DNA of 64,000 nucleotides from Actinospineispora eucalypti (GTDB lineage Bacteria > Actinomycetota > Actinomycetes > Mycobacteriales > Pseudonocardiaceae). Shown piece after piece: positions 16,312-24,488 of the stretch. The position numbers and the translations under genes were made by a program. The stretch's first letter is position 1; each line of letters opens with the position of its first letter. The notes beneath the pieces are model-generated. The model searched no databases and was not told where the DNA came from. It saw only the letters and a list, made by a program, of their open reading frames with translations. Where the stretch lies: positions 496,001-560,000 of the forward strand of contig JACHMT010000002.1 of the NCBI GenBank assembly GCA_014208095.1. Direction: 5' to 3'.

Positions 16312-17756
16312 ATAGGCCGATCGGTGGGGACGATCGGAGCCGGCAGCACATCCCGCCCGGTGAGGAACTTGTCCACCCCGGCGGCGGCGGCGCGGCCTTC
16401 GGCGATGGCCCAGACGATCAGCGACTGGCCCCGGCCCATGTCGCCGGCGCTGAACACGCCGGGGACGTTGGTCATGAAGGACTCGTCGCGGGCCACGTTG
16501 CCCCGGGCGTCGTACTCCACGCCGAGGCCCTCGAGCAGCTTGCCCTTCTCCGGGCCGACGAAGCCCATGGCCAGGAAGGCCAGGTCGCAGGGCAGCTCCC
16601 GCTCGGTGCCCGGCACCGGCACGAACTTGCCGCCCTCCATGGCCACCTCGGACAGCCGCAGCGCCCGCACCTGGCCTTCGTCGTTGCCGACGAACTCGGT
16701 GGTGCTCACGGCGTAGATCCGGTCGCCGCCCTCCTCGTGCGCCGAGGACACCCGGTAGATCATCGGGTAGGTGGGCCAGGGGTGCGCCGCCGAGCGGTGC
16801 TCGGGCGGCATCGGCATGATCTCCAGCTGGGTCACCGAGGCCGCGCCCTGACGGTGCGCGGTGCCCAGGCAGTCGGCCCCGGTGTCACCGCCGCCGATGA
16901 TCACCACGTGCTTGTCCTCGGCGTGGATCGGGGACCGCTCCAGGTCGCCCTCCTGCACCCGGTTGGCCGGCGGCAGGTACTCCATGGCCTGGTAGATGCC
17001 GGTCAGCTCGCGCCCGGGCACCGGCAGGTCCCGCCAGGCGGTCGCCCCGCCCGCCAGGACCACCGCGTCGTACTCCGCGCGCAGGTCCTCGGTGCTGAGG
17101 TCCACGCCGACCTCCACGTTCGGCCGGAACACGGTGCCCTCGGCCCGCATCTGCTCCAGCCGCCGGTCCAGCCGGTGCTTGGCCATCTTGAACTCGGGGA
17201 TGCCGTAGCGGAGCAGGCCGCCGATCCGGTCCGCCCGCTCGAACACCACCACGTCGTGGCCGACCCGGGTGAGCTGCTGGGCGGCGGCCAGCCCGGCCGG
17301 GCCGGAGCCCACCACCGCGACCCGCTTGCCGGTCCGGATCTCCGGCGGCCTCGGCCGCACCCAGCCCTCGTCCCAGGCCCGGTCGATGATCTCGATCTCC
17401 ACCTGCTTGATGGTGACCGGGTCGTCGTTGATCCCCAGCACACAGGCCGCCTCGCAGGGCGCGGGGCAGAGCGTGCCGGTGAACTCCGGGAAGTTGTTCG
17501 TGGCGTGCAGCCGCTCGATGGCGTCCACCCAGTCCTTGCGCCAGACCAGGGTGTTCCACTCCGGGATCAGGTTGCCCAGCGGGCAGCCCTGGTGGCAGAA
17601 CGGGATGCCGCAGTCCATACACCGGCTGGCCTGCGACTCCAGCTTCTCCTTGCCGAAGTCCTCGTAGACCTCGCGCCAGTCCATCAGGCGCAGGTCCACC
17701 GGCCGCCGCGTGGGACCTTCGCGACGGACGTTCATGAAGCCCTTGGGGTCAGCCAT
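16305..17756 (-). CDS. gltD: Glutamate synthase (NADPH) small subunit
   Basis: The 483-residue subunit supplies electrons from NADPH to GltB for glutamate formation from glutamine and 2-oxoglutarate. N-terminal cysteine clusters for [4Fe-4S] centres are in CMDCGIPFCHQGCPLG (near residue 48) and CPAPCEAAC (near 105). An FAD-binding motif VVGSGPAGLAAAQQL lies near 150 and an NADPH-binding motif IIGGGDTGADCLGTA near 290. The C-terminal FAD segment is GVFSAGDMGRGQSL. ATG 17756 overlaps the gltB 3' end by 8 nt, so the two subunits are coupled. A hairpin overlaps the stop. Confidence 0.97.
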   Translation of the reverse strand: MADPKGFMNVRREGPTRRPVDLRLMDWREVYEDFGKEKLESQASRCMDCGIPFCHQGCPLGNLIPEWNTLVWRKDWVDAIERLHATNNFPEFTGTLCPAPCEAACVLGINDDPVTIKQVEIEIIDRAWDEGWVRPRPPEIRTGKRVAVVGSGPAGLAAAQQLTRVGHDVVVFERADRIGGLLRYGIPEFKMAKHRLDRRLEQMRAEGTVFRPNVEVGVDLSTEDLRAEYDAVVLAGGATAWRDLPVPGRELTGIYQAMEYLPPANRVQEGDLERSPIHAEDKHVVIIGGGDTGADCLGTAHRQGAASVTQLEIMPMPPEHRSAAHPWPTYPMIYRVSSAHEEGGDRIYAVSTTEFVGNDEGQVRALRLSEVAMEGGKFVPVPGTERELPCDLAFLAMGFVGPEKGKLLEGLGVEYDARGNVARDESFMTNVPGVFSAGDMGRGQSLIVWAIAEGRAAAAGVDKFLTGRDVLPAPIVPTDRPMV

Positions 17757-20700
17757 GAGCGGCCTCCATGATCGCTTCGTTGATGTCGCGGCCGTCCCGC
17801 TCGGCGGCGGCCTGCGCGGCGAGGACCCGCTTGTAGTCCTTGGGCATGATCTTGCTGAACCGCCCGAGCGACGTGTCCCAGTCGGTGAGCAGGGCGTGGG
17901 CCACCGCGGACCCGGTCTCCGCGTGGTGCCGGTTGACCACGTCGGCGAGGAAGGCCTGGTCCTGCTCGGACAGCGGGTCCAGGTCCACCATCTCGTGGTT
18001 GACCCGGCCCACGTTGAGGTCGAGCACGTACGCGATGCCACCGGACATGCCGGCCGCGAAGTTGCGCCCGGTCGGCCCGAGCACCACGACCCGGCCACCG
18101 GTCATGTACTCGCAGCCGTGGTCACCGACGCCCTCGACGACGGCCAGCGCGCCGGAGTTGCGCACGCAGAACCGCTCGCCCACCTTGCCCCGGATGAACA
18201 GCTCGCCCGAGGTGGCCCCGTAGAGGATCACGTTCCCGGCGATGATGTTCTGCTCGGCGACGAACTGGGAACCCGGGTGCGGGCGCACGGTGATCCGCCC
18301 GCCGGACAGGCCCTTGCCCACGTAGTCGTTGGCGTCGCCGACCAGCCGCAGGGTGATGCCGCTCGGCAGGAACGCGCCGAACGACTGCCCGGCGGTGCCG
18401 TTCAGGGTGATGTCGATGGTGTCGTCGGGCAAGCCCTTGCCACCCCACCGCTTGGTCAGGTGGTGGCCCAGCATGGTGCCCACGGTCCGGTTCACGTTGC
18501 GCACCGGCAGGTCCAGCCGCACCGGCTGACCATCGGCCAGTGCGCCCTCGGCCAGCTGGATCAGCGTGTTGTCGAGCGCCTTGTCCAACCCGTGGTCCTG
18601 CTCCCGGATGCAGTGCCGGGCGGTTTCCTCGGCCTCAGCGGGCACGTGCAGGATCGGCGTCAGGTCCAGCCCGGAGGCCTTCCAGTGCGCGATGGCCGGC
18701 CGGGTGTCCAGCACCTCGGTACGCCCGACCGCCTCGGCGATGCTGCGGAATCCGAGCTCGGCCAGGTACTCCCGCACCTCCTGCGCGACGAACTCCATGA
18801 AGTTCACCACGTAGTCGGCCTTGCCGCTGAACTTGGCCCGCAGCCTGGGGTTTTGCGTGGCCACGCCGACCGGACAGGTATCCAGGTGGCAGACCCGCAT
18901 CATGATGCAGCCCGAGACCACCAGCGGGGCGGTGGCGAAGCCGAACTCCTCGGCCCCGAGCAGCGCCGCGATCACCACGTCGCGGCCGGTCTTCAGCTGG
19001 CCGTCGGCCTGCACCACGATCCGGTCGCGCAGCTTGTTGGCGATCAGCGTCTGCTGGGTCTCGGCCAGGCCCAGCTCCCACGGGGTACCGGCGTGCTTGA
19101 TCGAGGACAGCGGGGACGCGCCCGTGCCGCCGTCGTGCCCGGAGATCAGCACCACGTCGGAGTAGGCCTTCGCCACGCCGGCCGCGACCGTGCCGACGCC
19201 CACCTCGGACACCAGCTTCACGTGCACCCGCGCCCGGGGGTTGGCGTTCTTCAGGTCGTGGATGAGCTGCTTGATGTCCTCGATGGAGTAGATGTCGTGG
19301 TGCGGCGGCGGGGAGATCAGCCCGACGCCCGGCGTGGAGTGCCGGGTGGCCGCGATCCACGGGTACACCTTGGTGCCCGGCAGCTGGCCGCCCTCACCGG
19401 GCTTCGCGCCCTGCGAGATCTTGATCTGCAGGTCGTCGGCGTTGACCAGGTACTCGCTGGTCACGCCGAACCGCCCGGAGGCCACCTGCTTGATCGACGA
19501 GCGGCGGGAGTCGCCGTTCGGGTCCGGGGTGAACCGGTCGGAGTCCTCGCCGCCCTCACCGGTGTTGGACTTGCCGCCCAACCGGTTCATGGCGATGGCC
19601 AGGGTCTGGTGCATCTCCTGGGAGATCGACCCGTAGGAGATGGCGCCGGTGGCGAACCGCTTCACGATCTCCGAAACCGGCTCGACCTCGTCGATCGGCA
19701 CCGGCTCCCGCACGCCCTCCTTGAAGGCGAACAACCCGCGCAGGGTGAGCAGCCGCTTGGTCTGGTCGTCGACCAGCTTGGTGTACTCCTTGAACACCTC
19801 GTACCGCCCGGAGCGGGTGGAGTGCTGCAGCTTGAACACCGTGGCCGGGTTGAACAGGTGCGGCTCGCCGTCGCGGCGCCACTGGTAGTCGCCGCCGGTG
19901 GCCAGGTCCCGGTGCGCGGCGTGCACGCCGTCGGCGGGGAAGGCCTTGCGGTGGCTGACGGCGACCTCGTCGGCCAGGGTGTCGAAGCCGACCCCGCCCA
20001 GCCGGGAGGTGGTCCCGGTGAAGCAGGTGTCGATGACCTCGGCGCCCAGGCCGATGGCCTCGAAGATCTGCGCACCGGTGTAGGAGGCGACGGTGGACAC
20101 GCCCATCTTGGACATGGTCTTGCGCACGCCCTTGCCCAGCGCCTTGATCAGGTTCCGGGTGGCCGTCTTGGCGTCGACGTCGCCGAGGATGCCCCGCTCG
20201 GCCATGTCCTCCACGGTGGCCATGGCCAGGTACGGGTTGACCGCGGCCGCGCCGTACCCGATCAGCAGCGCGATGTGGTGCACCTCGCGGGCGTCGGCGG
20301 CCTCCACCACCAGGCCAACCTGGGTGCGCGTCTTCTGCCGCACCAGGTGGTGGTGCACCGCGCCGGTGAGCAGCAGCGACGGGATCGGCGCGTGCTCCGC
20401 GTCCACCCCCCGGTTGGACAGCACGACCAGCCGCGCGCCGTCCTCGACCGCCTCGGCGATCTCTACGCAGATCTGGTTCAGCCGCCGGCGCAGCTCCGCG
20501 CCGCCGCCGTGCACCTTGTAGACGCCGCGCACGGTGACCGACTGGTAGTCGGGCTGCGAGCCGTCGTCGTCGATGTGCACGATCTTGGCCAGCTCGTCGT
20601 TGTCCAGCACCGGGAACGGCAGGATGATCCGGTGACAGGAGTCCGCGTGCGCCTCCAGCAGGTTCGGCTCCGCGCCGACCTGCGCCTGCAGCGAGGTGAC

Positions 20701-22308
20701 CAGCTCCTCCCGGATCGCGTCCAGCGGCGGGTTGGTGACCTGCGCGAACAGCTGGGTGAAGTAGTCGAACATCGGCCGGGGGCCCTCGGAGAACGGGGCC
20801 AGCGGGGCGTCGTTGCCCATCGAGCCGATCGGCTCGGCGCCGGTGACCGCCATCGGTGCGAGCAGCACCTCCAGCTCTTCCTGGGTGTACCCGATGGCCT
20901 GCTGCCGGCGCACCAGCGAGGCGTGCGAGAACACCTCGCGCTCCCGCTCGGGCAGGTCGCCCAGCTTGATGACGGCCCGGTCGACCCACTCGGCGTAGGG
21001 GTGCTCGGCGGCCAGCTGGCCCTTGATCTCGTCGTCGTCCACGATCCGGCCGGCGTTCAGGTCGGCCAGGAACATCCGGCCCGGCTCCAGCCGGCCCTTG
21101 CGCACCACGGTGGTCGGGTCGATGTCCAGCACGCCGACCTCGCTGGCCAGCACGACCAGGCCGTCCTCGGTCACCCAGTAGCGGGCCGGGCGCAGGCCGT
21201 TGCGGTCCAGCACCGCGCCGATCACCGAACCGTCGGTGAACGCGACCAGCGCCGGCCCGTCCCACGGCTCCATCAGCGTGGAGTGGAACTGGTAGAAGGC
21301 CCGGCGGGCCGGGTCCATCTCGGCGTGGTTCTCCCAGGCCTCCGGGATCATCATCAGCACCGCGTGCGGCATGGACCGCCCGCCCAGGTGCAGCAGCTCG
21401 AGCACCTCGTCGAACGAGGCGGAGTCGCTGGCGTCCTCGGTGACGATGGGGAACAGCCGGTTCAGGTCACCGGGAATGAGGTCGGTGGCCAGCTGGCTCT
21501 CCCGCGCGCGCATCCAGTTGCGGTTGCCCCGCACGGTGTTGATCTCGCCGTTGTGCGCCACCATCCGGTACGGGTGGGCCAGCGGCCAGGCCGGGAAGGT
21601 GTTCGTGGAGAACCGGGAGTGCACCAGGCCCAGCGAGCTGGTCACCCGCTCGTCGGAGAGGTCCGGGTAGAGCGTGGCCAGCTGCTCCTCGGTGAGCATG
21701 CCCTTGTAGACGATGGTGCGCCCGGAAAGGCTGGGGAAGTAGACGCCGGCCTCGCGCTCGGCGCGCCGGCGCACGCAGTAGACCAGCCGCTCCAGCTCGA
21801 GGCCGGACTCGCCGCCGGGGCCGGCGATGAACAGCTGCCGGAACCGGGGCATCACCGCGCGCGCCGTCTCGCCGACGCCCTCCGGGTTCACCGGCACCTC
21901 GCGCCAGCCGAGCAGCCGCATGCCCTCGTCGGCGACGATCTCGTCGATGCGGGCGATCGCGCCGGCCTCGGCCTCGTCGTCGTCCGGCAGGAACGCGGTA
22001 CCCGCCGCGTAGCTGCCCGCCTCGGGAAGCTCGAACTCCACGACCCCGCGGAAGAACTCGTCCGGCAGCTGGATCAGGATCCCGGCGCCGTCACCGACGT
22101 CCGGCTCGGCGCCCCGGGCGCCTCGATGCTCCAGGTTCCGCAGCGCGGTGAGTGCCTTTTGCACGATGTCGTGATCACGCCGGCCGGCCAGGTCGGCGAC
22201 GAACGCGACGCCACATGCGTCATGCTCGTAGGCCGGGTCGTACAGGCCCTCTGCCGGATGTCCAGCGTGTCGACGGTTCGCCCCCTTGGGCAGGTCGGTA
22301 GCAGTCAC
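17749..22308 (-). CDS. gltB: Glutamate synthase (NADPH) large subunit
   Basis: The 1,519-residue enzyme has the class II glutamine amidotransferase domain, with the catalytic cysteine in HDACGVAFVADL (near residue 28, exposed after propeptide removal). It then has a central linker domain, the FMN-binding TIM barrel (near 850-1210, with GEGGEDSDRF and SGHDGGTGASP), the [3Fe-4S] cysteines in CIMMRVCHLDTCPVG, and the C-terminal beta-helix GXGXG domain. GTG 22308 follows GAGAGGTGCCC; an in-frame start 48 codons upstream would add a basic segment without support. It is the first gene of the gltBD operon for ammonia assimilation. A long A+T-richer leader region precedes it. Confidence 0.97.
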   Translation of the reverse strand: MTATDLPKGANRRHAGHPAEGLYDPAYEHDACGVAFVADLAGRRDHDIVQKALTALRNLEHRGARGAEPDVGDGAGILIQLPDEFFRGVVEFELPEAGSYAAGTAFLPDDDEAEAGAIARIDEIVADEGMRLLGWREVPVNPEGVGETARAVMPRFRQLFIAGPGGESGLELERLVYCVRRRAEREAGVYFPSLSGRTIVYKGMLTEEQLATLYPDLSDERVTSSLGLVHSRFSTNTFPAWPLAHPYRMVAHNGEINTVRGNRNWMRARESQLATDLIPGDLNRLFPIVTEDASDSASFDEVLELLHLGGRSMPHAVLMMIPEAWENHAEMDPARRAFYQFHSTLMEPWDGPALVAFTDGSVIGAVLDRNGLRPARYWVTEDGLVVLASEVGVLDIDPTTVVRKGRLEPGRMFLADLNAGRIVDDDEIKGQLAAEHPYAEWVDRAVIKLGDLPEREREVFSHASLVRRQQAIGYTQEELEVLLAPMAVTGAEPIGSMGNDAPLAPFSEGPRPMFDYFTQLFAQVTNPPLDAIREELVTSLQAQVGAEPNLLEAHADSCHRIILPFPVLDNDELAKIVHIDDDGSQPDYQSVTVRGVYKVHGGGAELRRRLNQICVEIAEAVEDGARLVVLSNRGVDAEHAPIPSLLLTGAVHHHLVRQKTRTQVGLVVEAADAREVHHIALLIGYGAAAVNPYLAMATVEDMAERGILGDVDAKTATRNLIKALGKGVRKTMSKMGVSTVASYTGAQIFEAIGLGAEVIDTCFTGTTSRLGGVGFDTLADEVAVSHRKAFPADGVHAAHRDLATGGDYQWRRDGEPHLFNPATVFKLQHSTRSGRYEVFKEYTKLVDDQTKRLLTLRGLFAFKEGVREPVPIDEVEPVSEIVKRFATGAISYGSISQEMHQTLAIAMNRLGGKSNTGEGGEDSDRFTPDPNGDSRRSSIKQVASGRFGVTSEYLVNADDLQIKISQGAKPGEGGQLPGTKVYPWIAATRHSTPGVGLISPPPHHDIYSIEDIKQLIHDLKNANPRARVHVKLVSEVGVGTVAAGVAKAYSDVVLISGHDGGTGASPLSSIKHAGTPWELGLAETQQTLIANKLRDRIVVQADGQLKTGRDVVIAALLGAEEFGFATAPLVVSGCIMMRVCHLDTCPVGVATQNPRLRAKFSGKADYVVNFMEFVAQEVREYLAELGFRSIAEAVGRTEVLDTRPAIAHWKASGLDLTPILHVPAEAEETARHCIREQDHGLDKALDNTLIQLAEGALADGQPVRLDLPVRNVNRTVGTMLGHHLTKRWGGKGLPDDTIDITLNGTAGQSFGAFLPSGITLRLVGDANDYVGKGLSGGRITVRPHPGSQFVAEQNIIAGNVILYGATSGELFIRGKVGERFCVRNSGALAVVEGVGDHGCEYMTGGRVVVLGPTGRNFAAGMSGGIAYVLDLNVGRVNHEMVDLDPLSEQDQAFLADVVNRHHAETGSAVAHALLTDWDTSLGRFSKIMPKDYKRVLAAQAAAERDGRDINEAIMEAAHG

Positions 22309-22737
22309 GGGCACCTCTCGTCGTCTTGAACCAGGCCGGGTCGCTGCTCGCTCGGCATGTGGAGCCGGGGCGAGACAGGCGCGACCTCGTAGGCGGCGGC
22401 GGTACGCAAAGGCCTGGAAAGTCCGGTTGACCAGCCGAATTCCCCGGGCCACGCAGCGGCCGATAGCGTAACCTTTTGACGCGCCGAATGTGTGGTGAGA
22501 GAACCGACAGCACTGGGTGCTGGGTGCCCCCTAACCTAGAAGAGGGAGCATTTCCCCAGGTCAATCATCCTATTGCGAGTTCAAACCAGTTAGAACAATC
22601 ACTAACTGTGGCCCTCGGGAAGACGGCTGGGGAGCTGTTAGGGGACCCGGTTCACTCAGCGGCGTTGCCCGTCCAAAGAAACTGTCAAGTCTCGGTTGAG
22701 GGGCTTGCGGGTGGCCCGTTCGGGTGATGCCCGCCGC
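22309..22737. other. Intergenic region upstream of gltB with repeated GTTAG half-sites
   Basis: No convincing gene lies in these 429 nt. The part from about 22480 to 22660 is richer in A+T than its surroundings and carries four GTTAG/CTAAC elements: CTAAC at 22531, the palindrome at 22587-22608, and GTTAG at 22637. CCCCTAAC (22528-22535) and GTTAGGGG (22637-22644) are exact complements about 100 bp apart. It probably holds the gltBD promoter and control sites; I could not fix a promoter. Confidence 0.45.
22587..22608. promoter_or_regulatory. Palindromic operator upstream of gltBD
   Basis: CAGTTAG-aacaatca-CTAACTG has perfect 7-bp arms around an 8-nt A+T-rich spacer. It does not match the usual GlnR box by eye. 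It could serve gltBD (start about 280 nt away) by DNA looping with the flanking GTTAGGGG repeats. Confidence 0.45.
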
Positions 22738-23142
22738 TCAGTCCAGCTTGGGGGCGTCGATCATGGACTGCGGGTCGTAGTAGAACAGCCGCATCTCGGC
22801 GATCCGGCCGTCGCGCACCGTGGACTGCTCGGCGAAATGGGTCAGCTCGCCCGTGCCGAGGTCGGGAATGCCGAGCACCGCGATGACCCGCTCGCCGTCC
22901 GCGACGTAGTAGTGCACGGTGACCCTGCTCAGGTCCAGGAACTGGGCGATCTTGCCGAACAGCTCCGCGAACTCCTGCTTGCCCCGGTAGACCCCGCCGT
23001 AGGGCAGGAACTCCGGCTCGTGGACCACGATGTCGTCGGCCAGCACCTCCAGGGCGCCCGGCAGGTCGCCGGAGATGGCCGCGTCGTACAGGCCCCGCAC
23101 GACGGCGCGGTTGCGTTCGGTGAGGTCGGTGGCGCTGGTCAT
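22738..23142 (-). CDS. SnoaL-like / NTF2-fold protein
   Basis: The 134-residue protein has the compact alpha+beta cone fold of the SnoaL/NTF2 family, recognisable from the N-terminal helix RAVVRGLYDAAISGDLPGALEVLADDIVVHEPE, the strand YRGKQEFAELF, and the C-terminal strands DGRIAEMRLFYYDPQ. Members may be isomerases, hydrolases or binding proteins; the activity is unknown. ATG 23142 follows AGGAGGAACGCC, better than the upstream in-frame start. It is divergent from the SCO6745-family gene, with palindromes in between. Confidence 0.85.
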   Translation of the reverse strand: MTSATDLTERNRAVVRGLYDAAISGDLPGALEVLADDIVVHEPEFLPYGGVYRGKQEFAELFGKIAQFLDLSRVTVHYYVADGERVIAVLGIPDLGTGELTHFAEQSTVRDGRIAEMRLFYYDPQSMIDAPKLD

Positions 23143-23169
23143 GGCGTTCCTCCTGATGAAGTCGTCGCT

Positions 23170-23187
23170 CACTCCAGTAATGGAGTG
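23170..23187. promoter_or_regulatory. Palindrome in the SnoaL / SCO6745 divergent promoter region
   Basis: CACTCCA-gtaa-TGGAGTG has perfect 7-bp arms and sits 28 nt upstream of the SnoaL-like start. It is a probable repressor site. The binding protein is not identified; the divergent SCO6745-family protein is predicted to have a winged-helix-like fold and is one candidate. Confidence 0.5.
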
Positions 23188-23211
23188 CATACCACGAACG
23201 CCCGTGCGCCG

Positions 23212-23232
23212 CGCGCGATCGGTGATCGCGCG
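23212..23232. promoter_or_regulatory. Second palindrome just upstream of the SCO6745-family gene
   Basis: CGCGCGATC-ggt-GATCGCGCG is a 9-bp perfect inverted repeat ending 14 nt before the GTG start. It could be an operator or a hairpin in the 5' leader. Its high G+C makes chance occurrence more likely than for the neighbouring A+T-rich palindrome. Confidence 0.4.
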
Positions 23233-23246
23233 GTAGCGTCCGCTGC

Positions 23247-24107
23247 GTGGACGCCACGCTGATCCGCCGCCTCGCGCGCGGCCTCGAACCGATCCACGCG
23301 ATGGTCTACTTCGCGCCGGAGGCCGAACGGGAGTACACCCGGGCCGGGCTGAAACCGGGCCGGATGGGCTACTTCGCCAGCCGCTCCGCGCCGATGGGGG
23401 CGGTGTCCGCCGGGGTGGTCGCGGCGACGTTCTACAACTTCAACCCGGAGCAGGTCGCCCGGCACGTGCCGGCCGCTTGGTCGCTGGCCGAACCGGCGAG
23501 CCTGTTGTCGGCCCGGATGGCGGCCGCCGACACCGCGCTGCGGCGACTGCTCGGCGACGAGGCGCTGGCGTCCCCGGAGCTGGCCGAGGCCGCCGAGCTG
23601 GCCAGGCGGGCGGCCCTGGCCTGCCGGCCCGAGGGGCGCCCGCTGGCCGCCGGCCACCTGGAGCAGGACTGGCCGGCCGAGCCGCACCTAATGCTCTGGC
23701 ACGCGGCGTCCATCCTGCGCGAGTACCGGGGCGACGGGCACGTGTCCGCGCTGGTCGGCGCCGGCCTCACCGGCCTGCAGGCGCTGATCACCCACACCGC
23801 GAGCGGCCGGGGCTTCCTGGTGGCGTTCGCGCTGGCCAGCCGGGGGTGGAGCGAGCGGCAGTGGGACGACGCCTCGGCCGAGCTGCGCGACCTCGGCCTA
23901 CTGGACCACGCCGGCACGCTCACCGAGCGGGGCAACGAGCTGCGGGAGCGGCTGGAGGCCGACACCGACCGGTCCGCCACCCAGCCCTGGAAGGCCCTCG
24001 GCGAGGCGGACTCCGCGCGCCTGGCCGAGCTCGCCACCGGCCTGTCCCGGGCGCTAGTGGCCGCCGGCTGCTTCCCGGCCGAGGGGGTCTTCGCCCCCCG
24101 GCGCTGA
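23247..24107 (+). CDS. SCO6745 family protein (helix-turn-helix-like fold)
   Basis: This 286-residue protein resembles the actinobacterial SCO6745 family: LEPIHAMVYFAPEAEREY near the N-terminus, GYFASRSAPMG, ATFYNFNPEQV near residue 58, and LWHAASILREYRGDGHVSAL near 150. The C-terminal third (GWSERQWDDASAELRDLGLLDHAGTLTERG) looks like a MarR-type winged helix. The family is widespread in actinomycetes but has no firmly established function that I know of. Start GTG 23247. Its last 54 nt overlap the convergent merR gene, and these encode the Pro/Ala-rich tail. Confidence 0.82.
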   Translation: MDATLIRRLARGLEPIHAMVYFAPEAEREYTRAGLKPGRMGYFASRSAPMGAVSAGVVAATFYNFNPEQVARHVPAAWSLAEPASLLSARMAAADTALRRLLGDEALASPELAEAAELARRAALACRPEGRPLAAGHLEQDWPAEPHLMLWHAASILREYRGDGHVSALVGAGLTGLQALITHTASGRGFLVAFALASRGWSERQWDDASAELRDLGLLDHAGTLTERGNELRERLEADTDRSATQPWKALGEADSARLAELATGLSRALVAAGCFPAEGVFAPRR

Positions 24108-24470
24108 GCCGATCCTCGCCCGCACCGCGCCCAGGTACTCGGCAATGGCGTCCCGGTTGCGGGTGAGGAACCGGATGCGCCTGGTCATCCGGTCCCGCTC
24201 CTGTTCCAGGGTTTCCAGCATCTCCGGCGTGGCGTCGGCGATGTGTATGGCCCGGGGCTGGTCCAGGCAGGGCAGGATCTGCTTGATGATCCGGGTGGGC
24301 AGGCCCGAGTCGAGCAGCCCCCGGATCTGCATGACCCGGTCCACGTCGGACGGCGCGTAGTCGCGGTAGCCGTTGGCGCAGCGCACCGAGACGATCAGCC
24401 CCTGCTCCTCGTAGTAGCGCAGCAGGCGGCGGGACGTGTCGGTGCGCTCGGCCAGTTCGCCGATTCGCAT
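24054..24470 (-). CDS. MerR family transcriptional regulator
   Basis: The 138-residue protein begins directly with the MerR winged helix (MRIGELAERTDTSRRLLRYYEEQGLI, then NGYRDYAPSDVDRVMQI) followed by a dimerisation helix around TPEMLETLEQERDRMTRRI. No cysteine pattern for metal sensing is obvious beyond single cysteines, so it is probably a drug- or redox-type MerR. It lies 18 nt downstream of the MFS gene on the same strand, and so may regulate that transporter and itself. Confidence 0.9.
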   Translation of the reverse strand: MRIGELAERTDTSRRLLRYYEEQGLIVSVRCANGYRDYAPSDVDRVMQIRGLLDSGLPTRIIKQILPCLDQPRAIHIADATPEMLETLEQERDRMTRRIRFLTRNRDAIAEYLGAVRARIGSAPGGEDPLGREAAGGH

Positions 24471-24488
24471 GTGGCCGAGGCTAGGGCG

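Noticed and set aside
17710..22329. A 1,539-residue open frame on the + strand opposite gltB
   Set aside because: It is the antisense shadow of a strongly conserved gene in high-G+C DNA, with repetitive Gly/Val/His/Arg composition and no motif.
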